DNA of 64,000 nucleotides from assembly GCF_020544465.1 (NCBI RefSeq), contig NZ_CP066126.1:2418001-2482000 (forward strand), read 5' to 3'. The notes under the pieces are model-generated. The model worked only from the letters and a program-made list of their open reading frames with translations. It ran no database searches and was not told the DNA's origin. The stretch comes from Chromobacterium rhizoryzae (GTDB taxonomy: Bacteria; Pseudomonadota; Gammaproteobacteria; Burkholderiales; Chromobacteriaceae). Below are positions 50,561 through 61,300 of the stretch, piece after piece. The translations under genes were made by a program, and so were the position numbers. Numbering within the stretch: the first letter of the stretch is position 1; each line of letters begins with the position of its first letter.

Positions 50561-52279
50561 GTGTCGCACTTTCAATTAAAGCCGGTGGCCTGCCTGTGCA
50601 AGCGGCCAACCGGGGCCTTGCTCGCATCGCTAAGCGCGCTCTGCCTGGCCGCGCCGGCCTGGGCGAAACTGCCGGCGGAGTTGCCGTCCCCTGATCAACA
50701 GCTGATTTTGCAACAAGAACGCGAACGGACGCTGCAAGAGCAAGCGCAGCCGGCGGCGCCCGATGTGCGCCTGCCGCGCCAAGCCGATGCGCTGGCGGAC
50801 TATCCCATTGGCGAAGTTCCATGCTTCGTCATCCGCGAGCTTAGGCTGGAGGGTGAACTGTCCGAGCGTTTCCGGTGGGCGCTGGCCGCCGCCGACGCCG
50901 CCGGCCGCTGTCTGGGCGCGCAAGGGGTGAACCTGGCGATGAAGCGGGTGCAGAACGCCTTGATCGCTCAGGGCTACGTCACCACCCGGGTGCTGGTCAA
51001 GCCTCAGGACTTGAAGCCGGGCGTGTTGACGTTGACGCTGATCCCCGGCCGCATTCATGCGATCCGCTTCGCCGAGCCCGCCTCGCGGCGCGCGCGCTGG
51101 TTCAACGCGCTGCCGGCGCGGCCGGGCGACGTGCTCAACCTGCGCGATATCGAGCAGGCGCTGGAAAACTTCAAACGGGTGCCGACGGCGGACGCCGACA
51201 TCCAGATCGAACCGGCCGGCGCCGACGGCGAAAGCGATCTGGTGATCGTCTGGAAAGAAACCTTGCCCATCCGCCTGTCCTTGAGCCTGGACGACGGCGG
51301 CAGCGACGCCACCGGCCGCTACCAGGGCAGCGCCACCTTGTCGTTGGACAATCTGCTCACCGTCAATGACCTGTTCTATTACAGCCAGGGCAAGGATTTG
51401 TTCCAGCATGATCCGCTGGGCTCCAAAAGCCGCTCGCTACATTACTCGCTGCCCCTGGGTTATTGGCAGCTGGGCCTGACCCTCAACGATTACCGCTACC
51501 ACCAGACCATAGCCGGCGCCAACGAGAAATACCTATACCGAGGCGACAGCGAGAACAGCCAGCTAAGCCTGTCGCGAGTGGTGTATCGCAGCCAGGCGCA
51601 CAAGACCACGCTCAGCCTGCGCGCCTACCAGCGCAAATCGCGCAACTTCGTCGAAGACACGGAAATCCGCCTGCAGCATCGGCAGACCGCCGGCTGGGAA
51701 CTGGGGCTGAACCAGCGTTCTTATCTGGGCGACGCCACCTTGGACGCCGGCCTCAACTGGCGGCGCGGCACCGGCATGCTGGGCGCCTTGCCCGCGCCGG
51801 AGGAAGAAACGGGCAACGGCGGCTCTCGGGCCAGCATCGTGACCGCGGACCTGAGCTATACCCAGCCGCTGCAAATCGGCGCGCAAAAGCTGCGGCTCAA
51901 CAGCCAATGGCGCGGGCAGTGGAGCAAGGGCGCGCTAGTGCCGCAGGACCGCTTCGCCATTGGCGGACGCTACACCGTGCGCGGCTTCGACGGTGATCTG
52001 AGCCTGTCCAGCGAGCGCGGCTGGCTGTGGCGCAACGAGCTGTCCTGGGCAATGGGCCCCAGCGGGCAGGAACTGTATCTGGGCCTGGACCTGGGACGCG
52101 TCGGCGGGGCCGCAAGCAGCCAGCTGATAGGCCGGCAGCTGGCCGGCGGCGCAGTCGGCATGCGCGGCAGCCTGTTCAAGCGTCTGTCCTACGACATGTT
52201 CACCGGCTGGCCTATCCAGAAACCCGTCGGCTTCCAGACCGGCGCCGCCTCGGGCTTCAGCCTGAACCTGCAATTTTGA
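50561..52279 (+). CDS. TpsB/FhaC-type outer-membrane transporter (CdiB)
   Basis: 572 residues from a GTG codon immediately after an in-frame stop; no strong ribosome binding site, but the frame gives a proper signal peptide (about 1-35, ending APAWA). POTRA region about 80-230: VPCFVIRELRLEGEL, NALIAQGYVTTRVLVKPQDL, LTLTLIPGRIHAIRF. Beta-barrel from about 240 with the conserved loop-6 VRGF motif (about residue 472, GGRYTVRGFDGD) and terminal aromatic residue (NLQF). It exports the adjacent exoprotein across the outer membrane and precedes it by 67 nt. Confidence 0.93.
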   Translation: MSHFQLKPVACLCKRPTGALLASLSALCLAAPAWAKLPAELPSPDQQLILQQERERTLQEQAQPAAPDVRLPRQADALADYPIGEVPCFVIRELRLEGELSERFRWALAAADAAGRCLGAQGVNLAMKRVQNALIAQGYVTTRVLVKPQDLKPGVLTLTLIPGRIHAIRFAEPASRRARWFNALPARPGDVLNLRDIEQALENFKRVPTADADIQIEPAGADGESDLVIVWKETLPIRLSLSLDDGGSDATGRYQGSATLSLDNLLTVNDLFYYSQGKDLFQHDPLGSKSRSLHYSLPLGYWQLGLTLNDYRYHQTIAGANEKYLYRGDSENSQLSLSRVVYRSQAHKTTLSLRAYQRKSRNFVEDTEIRLQHRQTAGWELGLNQRSYLGDATLDAGLNWRRGTGMLGALPAPEEETGNGGSRASIVTADLSYTQPLQIGAQKLRLNSQWRGQWSKGALVPQDRFAIGGRYTVRGFDGDLSLSSERGWLWRNELSWAMGPSGQELYLGLDLGRVGGAASSQLIGRQLAGGAVGMRGSLFKRLSYDMFTGWPIQKPVGFQTGAASGFSLNLQF

Positions 52280-52346
52280 TCTTTGAATTCGGGGCCGGTG
52301 GCAACGCTTTGCGTTGACGGCCTCGTCCTTGTCGAGAGTTTTGGTC

Positions 52347-55300
52347 ATGAACCGTCTTTGTTACCGTCTGATTTTCAACCGCGCGCGGGGCCTGATCATG
52401 GCCGTCGCCGAGATCGTCAAGCCGATGGGCGCGGGCGGCGGCCGCTCCGCCGAGCCCGCGGCGGCAAGCCGGCGCTTAGGCGTGACCCTGCGCGGCATTG
52501 TCTGGGCCAGCTGGTGCGCGCTGGCCGGAACTTCCGCGCTGGCCGGCGGCATCGTGGCGGACCCGAACGCGCCGGCGGCGCAGCGCCCCAGCGTGATCAA
52601 CACCGCCAACGGCCTGCCGCAAGTGAACATCCAGGCGCCCAGCGCCGCCGGAGTGTCGCGCAACCAGTACAGCCAGTTCGACGTCGACAAGGGCGGGGCC
52701 ATTCTCAACAACAGCGCCACCAGCGTGCAGACCCAACTGGGCGGCTGGATCCAGGGCAACCCCAACCTCAATCCGGCCGCGCCGGCGCGGGTGATCCTCA
52801 ACGAGGTCAACAGCGCCAACCCCAGCCAGTTGCGCGGCTTCCTGGAAGTGGCCGGCGGCCGCGCCCAGGTCATCGTGGCCAACCCCTCCGGCATTCTCTG
52901 CGACGGCTGCGGCACCATCAATGCAGGGCGCATGACCCTGACTACCGGTCGCCCGGAACTGAACCCGGACGGCAGCCTGGCCGGCTACCGCGTGGAAAGC
53001 GGCACCATCCGCATCGAGGGCGCCGGCATGCAGGCCGGCAGCACCGAGTACGCAGACCTGATGGCGCGGGCGGTGGAAGTGCGCGCCGGCATCTGGGCGC
53101 CTCAACTGAGCGTCAGCGCCGGCCGCAACCGCGTCAGCGCCGACCACCAAAACATCCAGGCTCTGGCGGCGGACAGCGCCGGACGGCCCGGTTTCGCCAT
53201 CGATGTGGCGCAACTGGGCGGCATGTACGCCGGCAAGATCCGCCTGCTGGCCACCGAGGCCGGCGTCGGCGTGCGCAGCAGCGGACAACTGAGCGGCGGC
53301 GAGCAGCTGAAGCTGGACAGCGCCGGCCAACTGACCCTGAGCGGCCGCCAGAACGGCGGCGACATCCAATACCACGCCGCCGGCGACATCGAACACAACG
53401 GCGCCAGCTACAGCCGCGGCAAGCTGGAGTTGAGCGGCGACGCCGCCTTGCGCCAGAGCGGCACCGTGGCGGCGGCCGGCGATGTCACGGTCAAGGCGCG
53501 CAGCATCGCCGCCAGCGGCGATTTCGCCGCCGGCAGCGACGACAAGGGGCAAGTGGGCACGACAGGCGCGCTGAGCCTGAAAGCCGGCGACAGCCTGCAA
53601 CTGAGCGGCCACGCGCTGGCCGGCTCCAGCCTGGACCTCAACGCGGCGGCGATCAAGGCCGCCGACGCCAAACTGCGCGCCAATGATAGCGTGACGCTGA
53701 CGGCGGAGAACGGGCTGGGCCTCAGCCGCGCCAGCTTGAACACCGGCCGCTTGGTGGTTCAGGCCGGCGGGCAGATCGACAGCGACGCGGCCACGCTGCA
53801 AGCGGGCCAGTGGCAGGCCAGCGCCGCCGCGCTCAACAATCTGGGCGGCGTTTGGGAACAGATAGGCCAGGGCAGCGGCGACTTCCGCATCGGCCAGTTG
53901 CTGGATAACCGCGGCGGCCGCATCGAGGCCGACAGCCTGGCGTTGAGCATTGGCCGGCTGGACAACGGCGGCGGCAAATTGCTGGCCTTGGGCGACGCGG
54001 CGCAGTCCTGGAGCGTGCGGCAAGATCTGAGCAATCAGGGCGGCCTGATCGGCGGCAACGGAGACCTGAGCCTGAGCGCCGGCAGCTTGGACAATGCCGG
54101 CGGCGCCGTGCAAAGCGCCATCGCTTTAACGCTGACCACGGAGCGGGAACTGGACAACCGAGGCGGCGCGCTGCTGTCTGGCGCCGCTTTGAAACTGGAC
54201 ACGGCGCAGCTGGACAATAGCCGAGGGGGGCGGATAGACGGCGGCGGGCCGCTGACGCTCAAGGCGACAGGCAAGTTGAACAACCAGGCCGGCGCCATCC
54301 ACGGCGGCGCGGACGTTGGCCTGCAAGCGGGCGAGATTGACAACGCCGGCGGCAAGGTGGAGAGCGAAAGCGCGTTGACCCTTCGTTCCGATGGCGGGAT
54401 GGACAACAGCGCGGGCAAGTTGCTGAGCAACCGGGACCAGAAGATAGAGGCCGCGAGCCTCAATAACGGCGGCGGCGAGATCAGCAGCCGACAAGCGCTG
54501 ACGCTGCGAGCGGGCGTCTTGGGCAATCAGGGCGGCGGCATCGTCAGCTTGGGAGACGGAGATATCCAACTGGCCGCGCTCGACAATAGCGGCGGCAAGC
54601 TGCAAAGCGGCGGCGCTCTGGCCGTGCGAGTCCAAGGCGAACTAGGCAACCGGGAAGGCCGCATCAGCGCTCAGCGCGCGATGCGGCTGGACGCCGGCGC
54701 GCTGAACAATCGGCAAGGCACCCTGGCGGGCGGCGAGCGCATCACCGTGCTGGCGGGCCAGATGGACAATCAAGGCGGCGCGGCGGCCAGCCAGCAAGGC
54801 CTGACGCTGACGCTGGGCGGGCTTAACAACCAGGGCGGCCAGATCCAGACCTTGGGCGATCTGGCGCTGGACGCCAGCGGCCTGCTGGACAATCAGGACG
54901 GCAAGCTGGTGGCGGACCAGGGCCAGCGCTTGCGCGCCGGCGAGCTGGACAACCGGCGCGGCCAGATCAGCAGCGGAATGGATCTGACGGTGGACGGCGG
55001 CCAGCTGAGCAACCAGCAAGGCAAGCTGATCAGCCGCGGCGACGCTTATTACCAACTGGCGGGGCTGCATAACGCGGAAGGCGAACTGCAGAGCGGCGGC
55101 GCGGCGCGGTTGACCATCAGCGACGCGCTGGACAACAAGCAAGGCAAGATCGTGGCGGACCAGGGGCTTGCGCTGCAAGCCGCCTCCGTGGACAACGCCG
55201 GCGGTCTGCTAAACAGCCGCGGCGCGCTGGAACTCAAGGCCGGTACGTTGAGCAACCGCTACGGCAGCCTGCTGAGCCTGGGCGACGTCAGCCTGGGACT

Positions 55301-58300
55301 GAGCAGTTTCGACAACCAATACGGCCAGATCCAAACCACCGGCGCGCTGGAGGCGGAACTGAGCGGTCAGATCGACAACCGCCAGGGCAAGCTGATCTCC
55401 AATCGCAATCAGAAGCTGAGCGCCAGCCGGCTCCACAACGAGGGCGGCGCGGTGAACAGCGGCCAGGCGCTGAGCCTGACCGCCGGGCAATTGGGCAACC
55501 AGGGCGGCAAAATGGCGGGGCAAAGCGGCCTCAGCCTGGACTTGCAGCAGGACTACGTCTTCCGCGACGGCGAGACGCTGTCTAGCCAGGGGACGCTGAG
55601 TTTCCGCACCAGCGGCAGCCTGCGCAACGAAAGCCAGTGGGCCAGCGCCGGCAACGTCAGCCTGCAAGCGGCCAGTTTCAGCAACGCCGCGGGCGCCAAG
55701 CTGGCCGCCAGCGGCCGCCTGGACATCAATAGCGCCGGCCTGGCGGTCAACCAGGGCCGGCTGGACGCGGAACAACTGACGCTGAACGCAGCGGCGCTGG
55801 ACAACAGCGGCATGATCAGCGGCCGCGACGTCACGGTGAACGGCGGCGTCATCGACAACCACGGCGGCCAGGCGGTGCTGGCCGCCACCCGCAGCCTGAG
55901 CCTCAACGCCGGCACCCGCCTGAGCAACCGCGACAGCGGCTACATCTACAGCGGCGGCGCTTTGAGTCTGAGCAGCGGCGACCTGATCGAAAACATCTCC
56001 ACCGCGATAGAAGCCGAAGGCGATGTTGCCATCCGCGCCGGCCGGTTCAATAACCAGCGCACCCACGTCAATATCCAGCGCGCGGCGGAAAGCGAGAACT
56101 ATAGCTGGTACAAGTACAACTACTACTTTGATGTGTTTGAACGGGTGGGCGGCTGGGATTGGTCGGCCGTCACCAAATCCTTGCCGGTCAACGACGCGGA
56201 AGCGGCCAAAACGCGATACGGCACCATTCTGCAAGTGAATGAAGCCAAGAAGCAGGCCCTGGTCCGCTTCCAGGGCACTCAGGAACGCTGGGTCAATTAC
56301 AACGCCATCAAGAAGAACGACAGCGGCGGCTACGACATGACCTTCTATCAAGGTTACAGCTGCTTCCAAGGGGCCGCCTGTCCCTATGAGCACACAGTGT
56401 GGCGCGAAGTATGGTCCGGCAGCAACGAACAATGGAACCCGGCCATTCATATCAATCCGCTGGAGCTGGATTTTGTCGACCCCGGCAACAAGTTCAACTT
56501 GCGCAACCGTTCCGCCAGCGGCACCAAGACCCGGGACAAGCTGATCTCAGTCGGCGAAGTGGCCAGCCTGAGCGCCGGCGGCAATATGACGGTGAACGTC
56601 AGCGGGCAATTGCTGAACGACGCCAGCCGCATCGCCGCCAACGGCGCCGTCACCATCAACGGGGCGGACAATGGCGGAGGCGACGCGCGCGTGATCAACC
56701 GCGCTTACTCCGTCAACGAGCGCACCCAGGAAACCGGCACGGACCACTACGACCGCAACACGCGGCACTGGTACCCCACATACACCCAGGACAAAACGGT
56801 GGCGTTGCAGACCATAGACGCCACCATCGCCGGTCATCAGGGCGTCAGCGTGCGCGCGCCCAGCATTGAAAACGTCACTGTCAATCCGGCCCAGGTCAGC
56901 GTGGCGGAAGCGGCCAAGGCCGCCGCGGAAGCGGAACCGGCGCGCTGGGACAAGCAAGACGTGGCGGCGGCCGCGGGCTCCGCCGCGGCCGGCGCGAAAG
57001 CCGGTCCGCTCAAAGGCGGCGCAGGCCAGCCTGGCCTGTTGGACCGCCTGCCCAACAACCAGCTGTTCCAGCAAAACCCCAGCCCCACGGCCTCCTATCT
57101 GATTGAAACCGATAGTCGCTTCACCCAGTACAACAACTTCATCAGCAGCGACTACATGCTGAAGCAGTTGAACTACGATCCGGTGGGCGCGCACAAGCGC
57201 CTGGGCGACGGCTATTACGAGCAAAAGCTGGTGCGCGACCAGATACTGGCGCTGACCGGCCGCCCGTCTCTGCGCGGAGAGGACGCCACCGAGCAATTCA
57301 AGACGCTGATGAACCAGGGCGTGAACGTGGCCAGGGACTTCCGGCTGACCACCGGCGTGGCGCTGACCCCGGCGCAAATCGCCGCTTTGCAGCAAGACAT
57401 CGTCTGGATGGTCAGCGAAACCGTCAACACCGCCAACGGCCCGCAAACCGTATTGGTGCCCACCGTCTATCTGGCGCACAACACCGTGAGCCTCACCGGC
57501 GACGGCGCGGTGATCGCCGGCAAAGACCTCAGCCTGTCCGCCGCCAGCCTGAGCAATAGCGGCAAGCTGCAGGCGGACCAAAGCCTGGTGGCCAAGGCGG
57601 AGGTTCTGAGCAATACCGGAGGCCTGATCCAGGCCGACACCGTCAAGCTGTTGGCGGACAGCCTGAGGCTGGACACCGATCTGCAAAACGCCGGTCGGCA
57701 GGCCGCCGTCAGCGGGCGGGACGTCAGCCTGAGCGGCGCGGACATCGTTTTGAAGGGCGCCAAGGTGGACGCCTCGGAACAGCTGACGCTCAGCGCCAGC
57801 AACAACTTGACCTTGGGCGCCGCGCGCAGCCGCAAGGAAGGCCGCGTGGATCTGATCGCCGGCAGCATGGGCAACCGCGATGCCACGCTGGGCGCCGACG
57901 TGGGCGGCAGCGGCGTCGCCACCGTCAGCGGCGTGTGGGAAACCGCGCAGGGCAGCAGCCTGCAATCCGGCGGCAAGCTCAACCTGAGCGCGGGCAAGGA
58001 TCTGACGTTGACCGGCTCCAGCGCCCAGGCCAAGGGTCAGCTCAATGTCAGCGCCGGCAACAAGCTTACGGTGCAGGCGGACAAAACCACCAACAACACC
58101 AAGCTCACCGCCGATAGCGCCAGCTCTCGGGTGGAGGCGCGCTATCAGGCCGATACGCTGATTGCCAGCCAGCTCAGCGGCGGAGCCGGCGTGGTCGCCG
58201 TGGCCGGCCAGGAACTGAGCGTGCAAGGCAGCCGAGTCGCCAGCGATCAGGGCCAGGTGCTGTTGTCCGGCACCCAAGTGGACATCGGCGCGACGGAGCG

Positions 58301-61300
58301 CCATGTGGAAATCGACGACTACGAAAACAATCACATCGGCCAGACCCGCAGCCAGCGTCAGCAAGCCATTCGCGACACGCAAGCGCAGGGCAGCCAAATC
58401 AGCGGCCAGCAAGGCGTCACCATCCAGGCGCGCAAGACGGACCTCACCGTGCAGGGCAGCGAACTGGCCAGCGACAACGGCGACCTCAAGCTCAGCGCCG
58501 CGCGGGATATCCGCGTGGGCGCGGCGGAAGAAAGCCGCAGCTTCCAGGAGCAAGCCGCCAGCACTCGCAAAAACCTGGCCAACAGCAAGCAAAGCCTCAG
58601 TCAGACCGACGAACGGCAAACGCTGGCCAAGGGCAGCAGCTTGTCCGGCGAAAGCATCAGCCTGCAAGCCGGGCAGGACCTGACCGTGGCCGGCAGCAGC
58701 GTGGCCGCCACTCATGACGTGGACCTGGTCGCCGGCCGCGACGTCAACGTCACCACAGCGGAAAACCGCCAGTACCAGCAGCACGACGAAAGCGTTAAAC
58801 GATCCGGCCTGCTGGGCAGCGGCGGCATCGGCTTCACTATCGGCAGTCAGAAACAGCGAGACCAGGTGGGCGAAACCAGCGTCAGCCAAACCAATAGCAC
58901 GGTGGGCAGCGTGCTGGGCAAGGTCAATATCGACGCCGGCCGCAACGCCTTGATCAAGGGCTCCGACCTGGTCGCCGGCGGCGACATCGACGTGCTGGCC
59001 CAGAACATCCGCGTGGAAGACGTGGCCAACCGCTATCAGCGCGACGAGAAGCACGAAGTCAGCAAGAGCGGCCTCACCGTGGCCTTGTCCGGCGTGGTGG
59101 GCGCCGCCGCCAACACCGCCGTGCAGCAGGCGCAGGACAGCAAAAAAGCCAGCGGCCGCCTGGCCGCGCTGCAAGGCGTTCAGGCCGGTTTATCAGGCTA
59201 CCAGGCATATCAGGCCTACCAGCAGGAAGCGATGAAACCGGCGGCGGAACAAAGCTTTGTCGGCATCAGCTTGTCCGTGGGCAACCAGCAAAGCCAATCC
59301 CACAGCCAGCGTCAGCAAAGCCAGAGCCAGGGCAGCCAGCTCACCGCCGGCGGTAACCTCAGTTTGACCGCCACCGGCAGCGGCGCCAAAGACGCCCAGG
59401 GCCAGGCGCAGGACGGCGACATCAGCGTCACCGGCGGCCGTCTCAAGGCCGGCAAAGACCTGACGCTGGACGCCGCGCGGGATTTGCAACTGCAAGCCGG
59501 CCGCAATGAAGATTCCCAGAGCGGCGGCAACAAGAGCAGCGGCTGGAATGCCGGCCTCAGCATCGGTGTCAGCAATGGCAGTGCCGGCATCTCCATCTTC
59601 GCCAACGCCAACAAGGGCAGGGGCAAGGAAGAAGGCCAGGGCAGCCGCTGGAACGAAACCGTGCTCAGCGCCGGCGACACCCTGAGCCTGCAAAGTGGCC
59701 GCGACGCGAGCCTGACCGGCGCCAGCGCCAGCGGCAAGACTGTGGTGGCGGATATAGGCCGCAATCTGACGCTGCAGAGTCTGCAAGATCAGGACCGTTA
59801 CCACAGCGAGCAGAGCAACGCTTCCGCCGGCGCCAGCTTCACCTTCGGCAGCATGAGCGGCAGCGCCTCCATCAGCATCAGCCGTCAAAAGGCCAATAGC
59901 GACTTTGTCAGCGTGCAGGAGCAAACCGGCCTCTACGCCGGCCAGGGCGGCTTCGACGTCAAGGTGGGCCGCCATACCCAGCTGGACGGCGCGGTGATCG
60001 CCAGCACCGCCAAGGCGGACAAAAACACGCTGGACACCGGCACCCTGGGCTTCAGCAACCAGCACAACCAGGCGGATTTCAAGGTGGAGAGCCAAAGCTT
60101 CGGCATCAGCAGCGGCGGCAACATCACCGACACGCTAAAAGGCACGCTGATGAGCCAGGGCGCCAGCAGCGTGCTGGGCGGCGGCAACAGCAGCGGCCAT
60201 GCCGAATCCACCACCTACGCCGCGGTCAGCGAAGGCTCGATCAAGGTCCGCGACCAGGACACGCAACAACAAGACCTGAAAGACCTGAGCCGCGACGCCG
60301 AACACGCCGCCAACGGCCTGAGCCCGATCTTCGACAAGGAGAAGGAACTCAACCGCTTGCAGGAAGCGCAGCTGATTGGACAGATTGGCGCGCAAGCCAC
60401 CCAGATTGTTGTCACTCAGATGATGATGAAGGCGAATGAGGACTTGCGACGGAATCCCAAATATGCGGACAGCAAAGAATATAAGGAGCTGAACGCTAAA
60501 TGGGGGGCCGACAGCGATTTCCAGCGTGCCGCCCAAGCCGCCACCGCCGCGCTGCAAGGCCTGGCCGGCGGCAATGTGCAAGCCGCCCTCAGCGGCGCCG
60601 CCGCGCCTTACCTGGCTGGCGTAGTTAAAAACCTGACCGACGGCAATAAAGAAGCCAATGTGATGGCGCATGCCTTGCTGGGCGCGGCGCTGGCACAAAT
60701 GAAGGGTGAGAGCGCGGCGGCAGGAGCTGCCGGCGGCGCAGCGGCTCCCATCGTGGCAGAATTGCTGTTAACTCAGCTATACCCTGGGAAAAAAGTTGAG
60801 GATCTCAACGAGTTCCAGAAACAGACCATTTCCGCGCTGACGACGATGGCGGGTAGCCTGGCGGGCTCGCTGGCAGGCGGTGATAGTGCTGGAGCCTTGA
60901 CGGGTGCGCAGGCGGCCAAGAATGAAGTAGAGAACAATACACTAAGGCCCAAAGAAATTGATGCTTTGGGAAGAAAGCTTGCGACCCAGTGTGGAGGGAA
61001 ATCAGGTGCAGCTAAGTCATTGTGTGAAAATGATTTAATTAAGGCTGCAGTTCAAGAAAGTGATCGGCGAAATAACTTTAGCCCAGAGTACCAAAAGTCG
61101 TTCAATGCCGCATTGAATAATGCAATGTCTAGTGTATCCTCAATTTGCAAGGCAGATAGTCAGTGTGTTACTGAGGTTGCAAACAGCTTGCAGTTGGCAA
61201 GGTTGACGTGTAGTACAGTTGAATGCGCCAATGATATGGCGGGAGGCGCAATACGTAACGCAGTCATGCGCTATGGTGGGGTTCTGGATGTTGTTAAGCT

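Noticed and set aside
53950..55520. Periodic DNA repeats in cdiA considered as a CRISPR-like or tandem DNA array
   Set aside because: The periodicity follows protein repeats in frame, spacers are coding and variable by codon, and no palindromic repeat unit exists.
56547..59174. Open frame of 875 codons opposite cdiA
   Set aside because: Arises from repeated FHA codons on the other strand; composition is biased and no start or RBS is supported.
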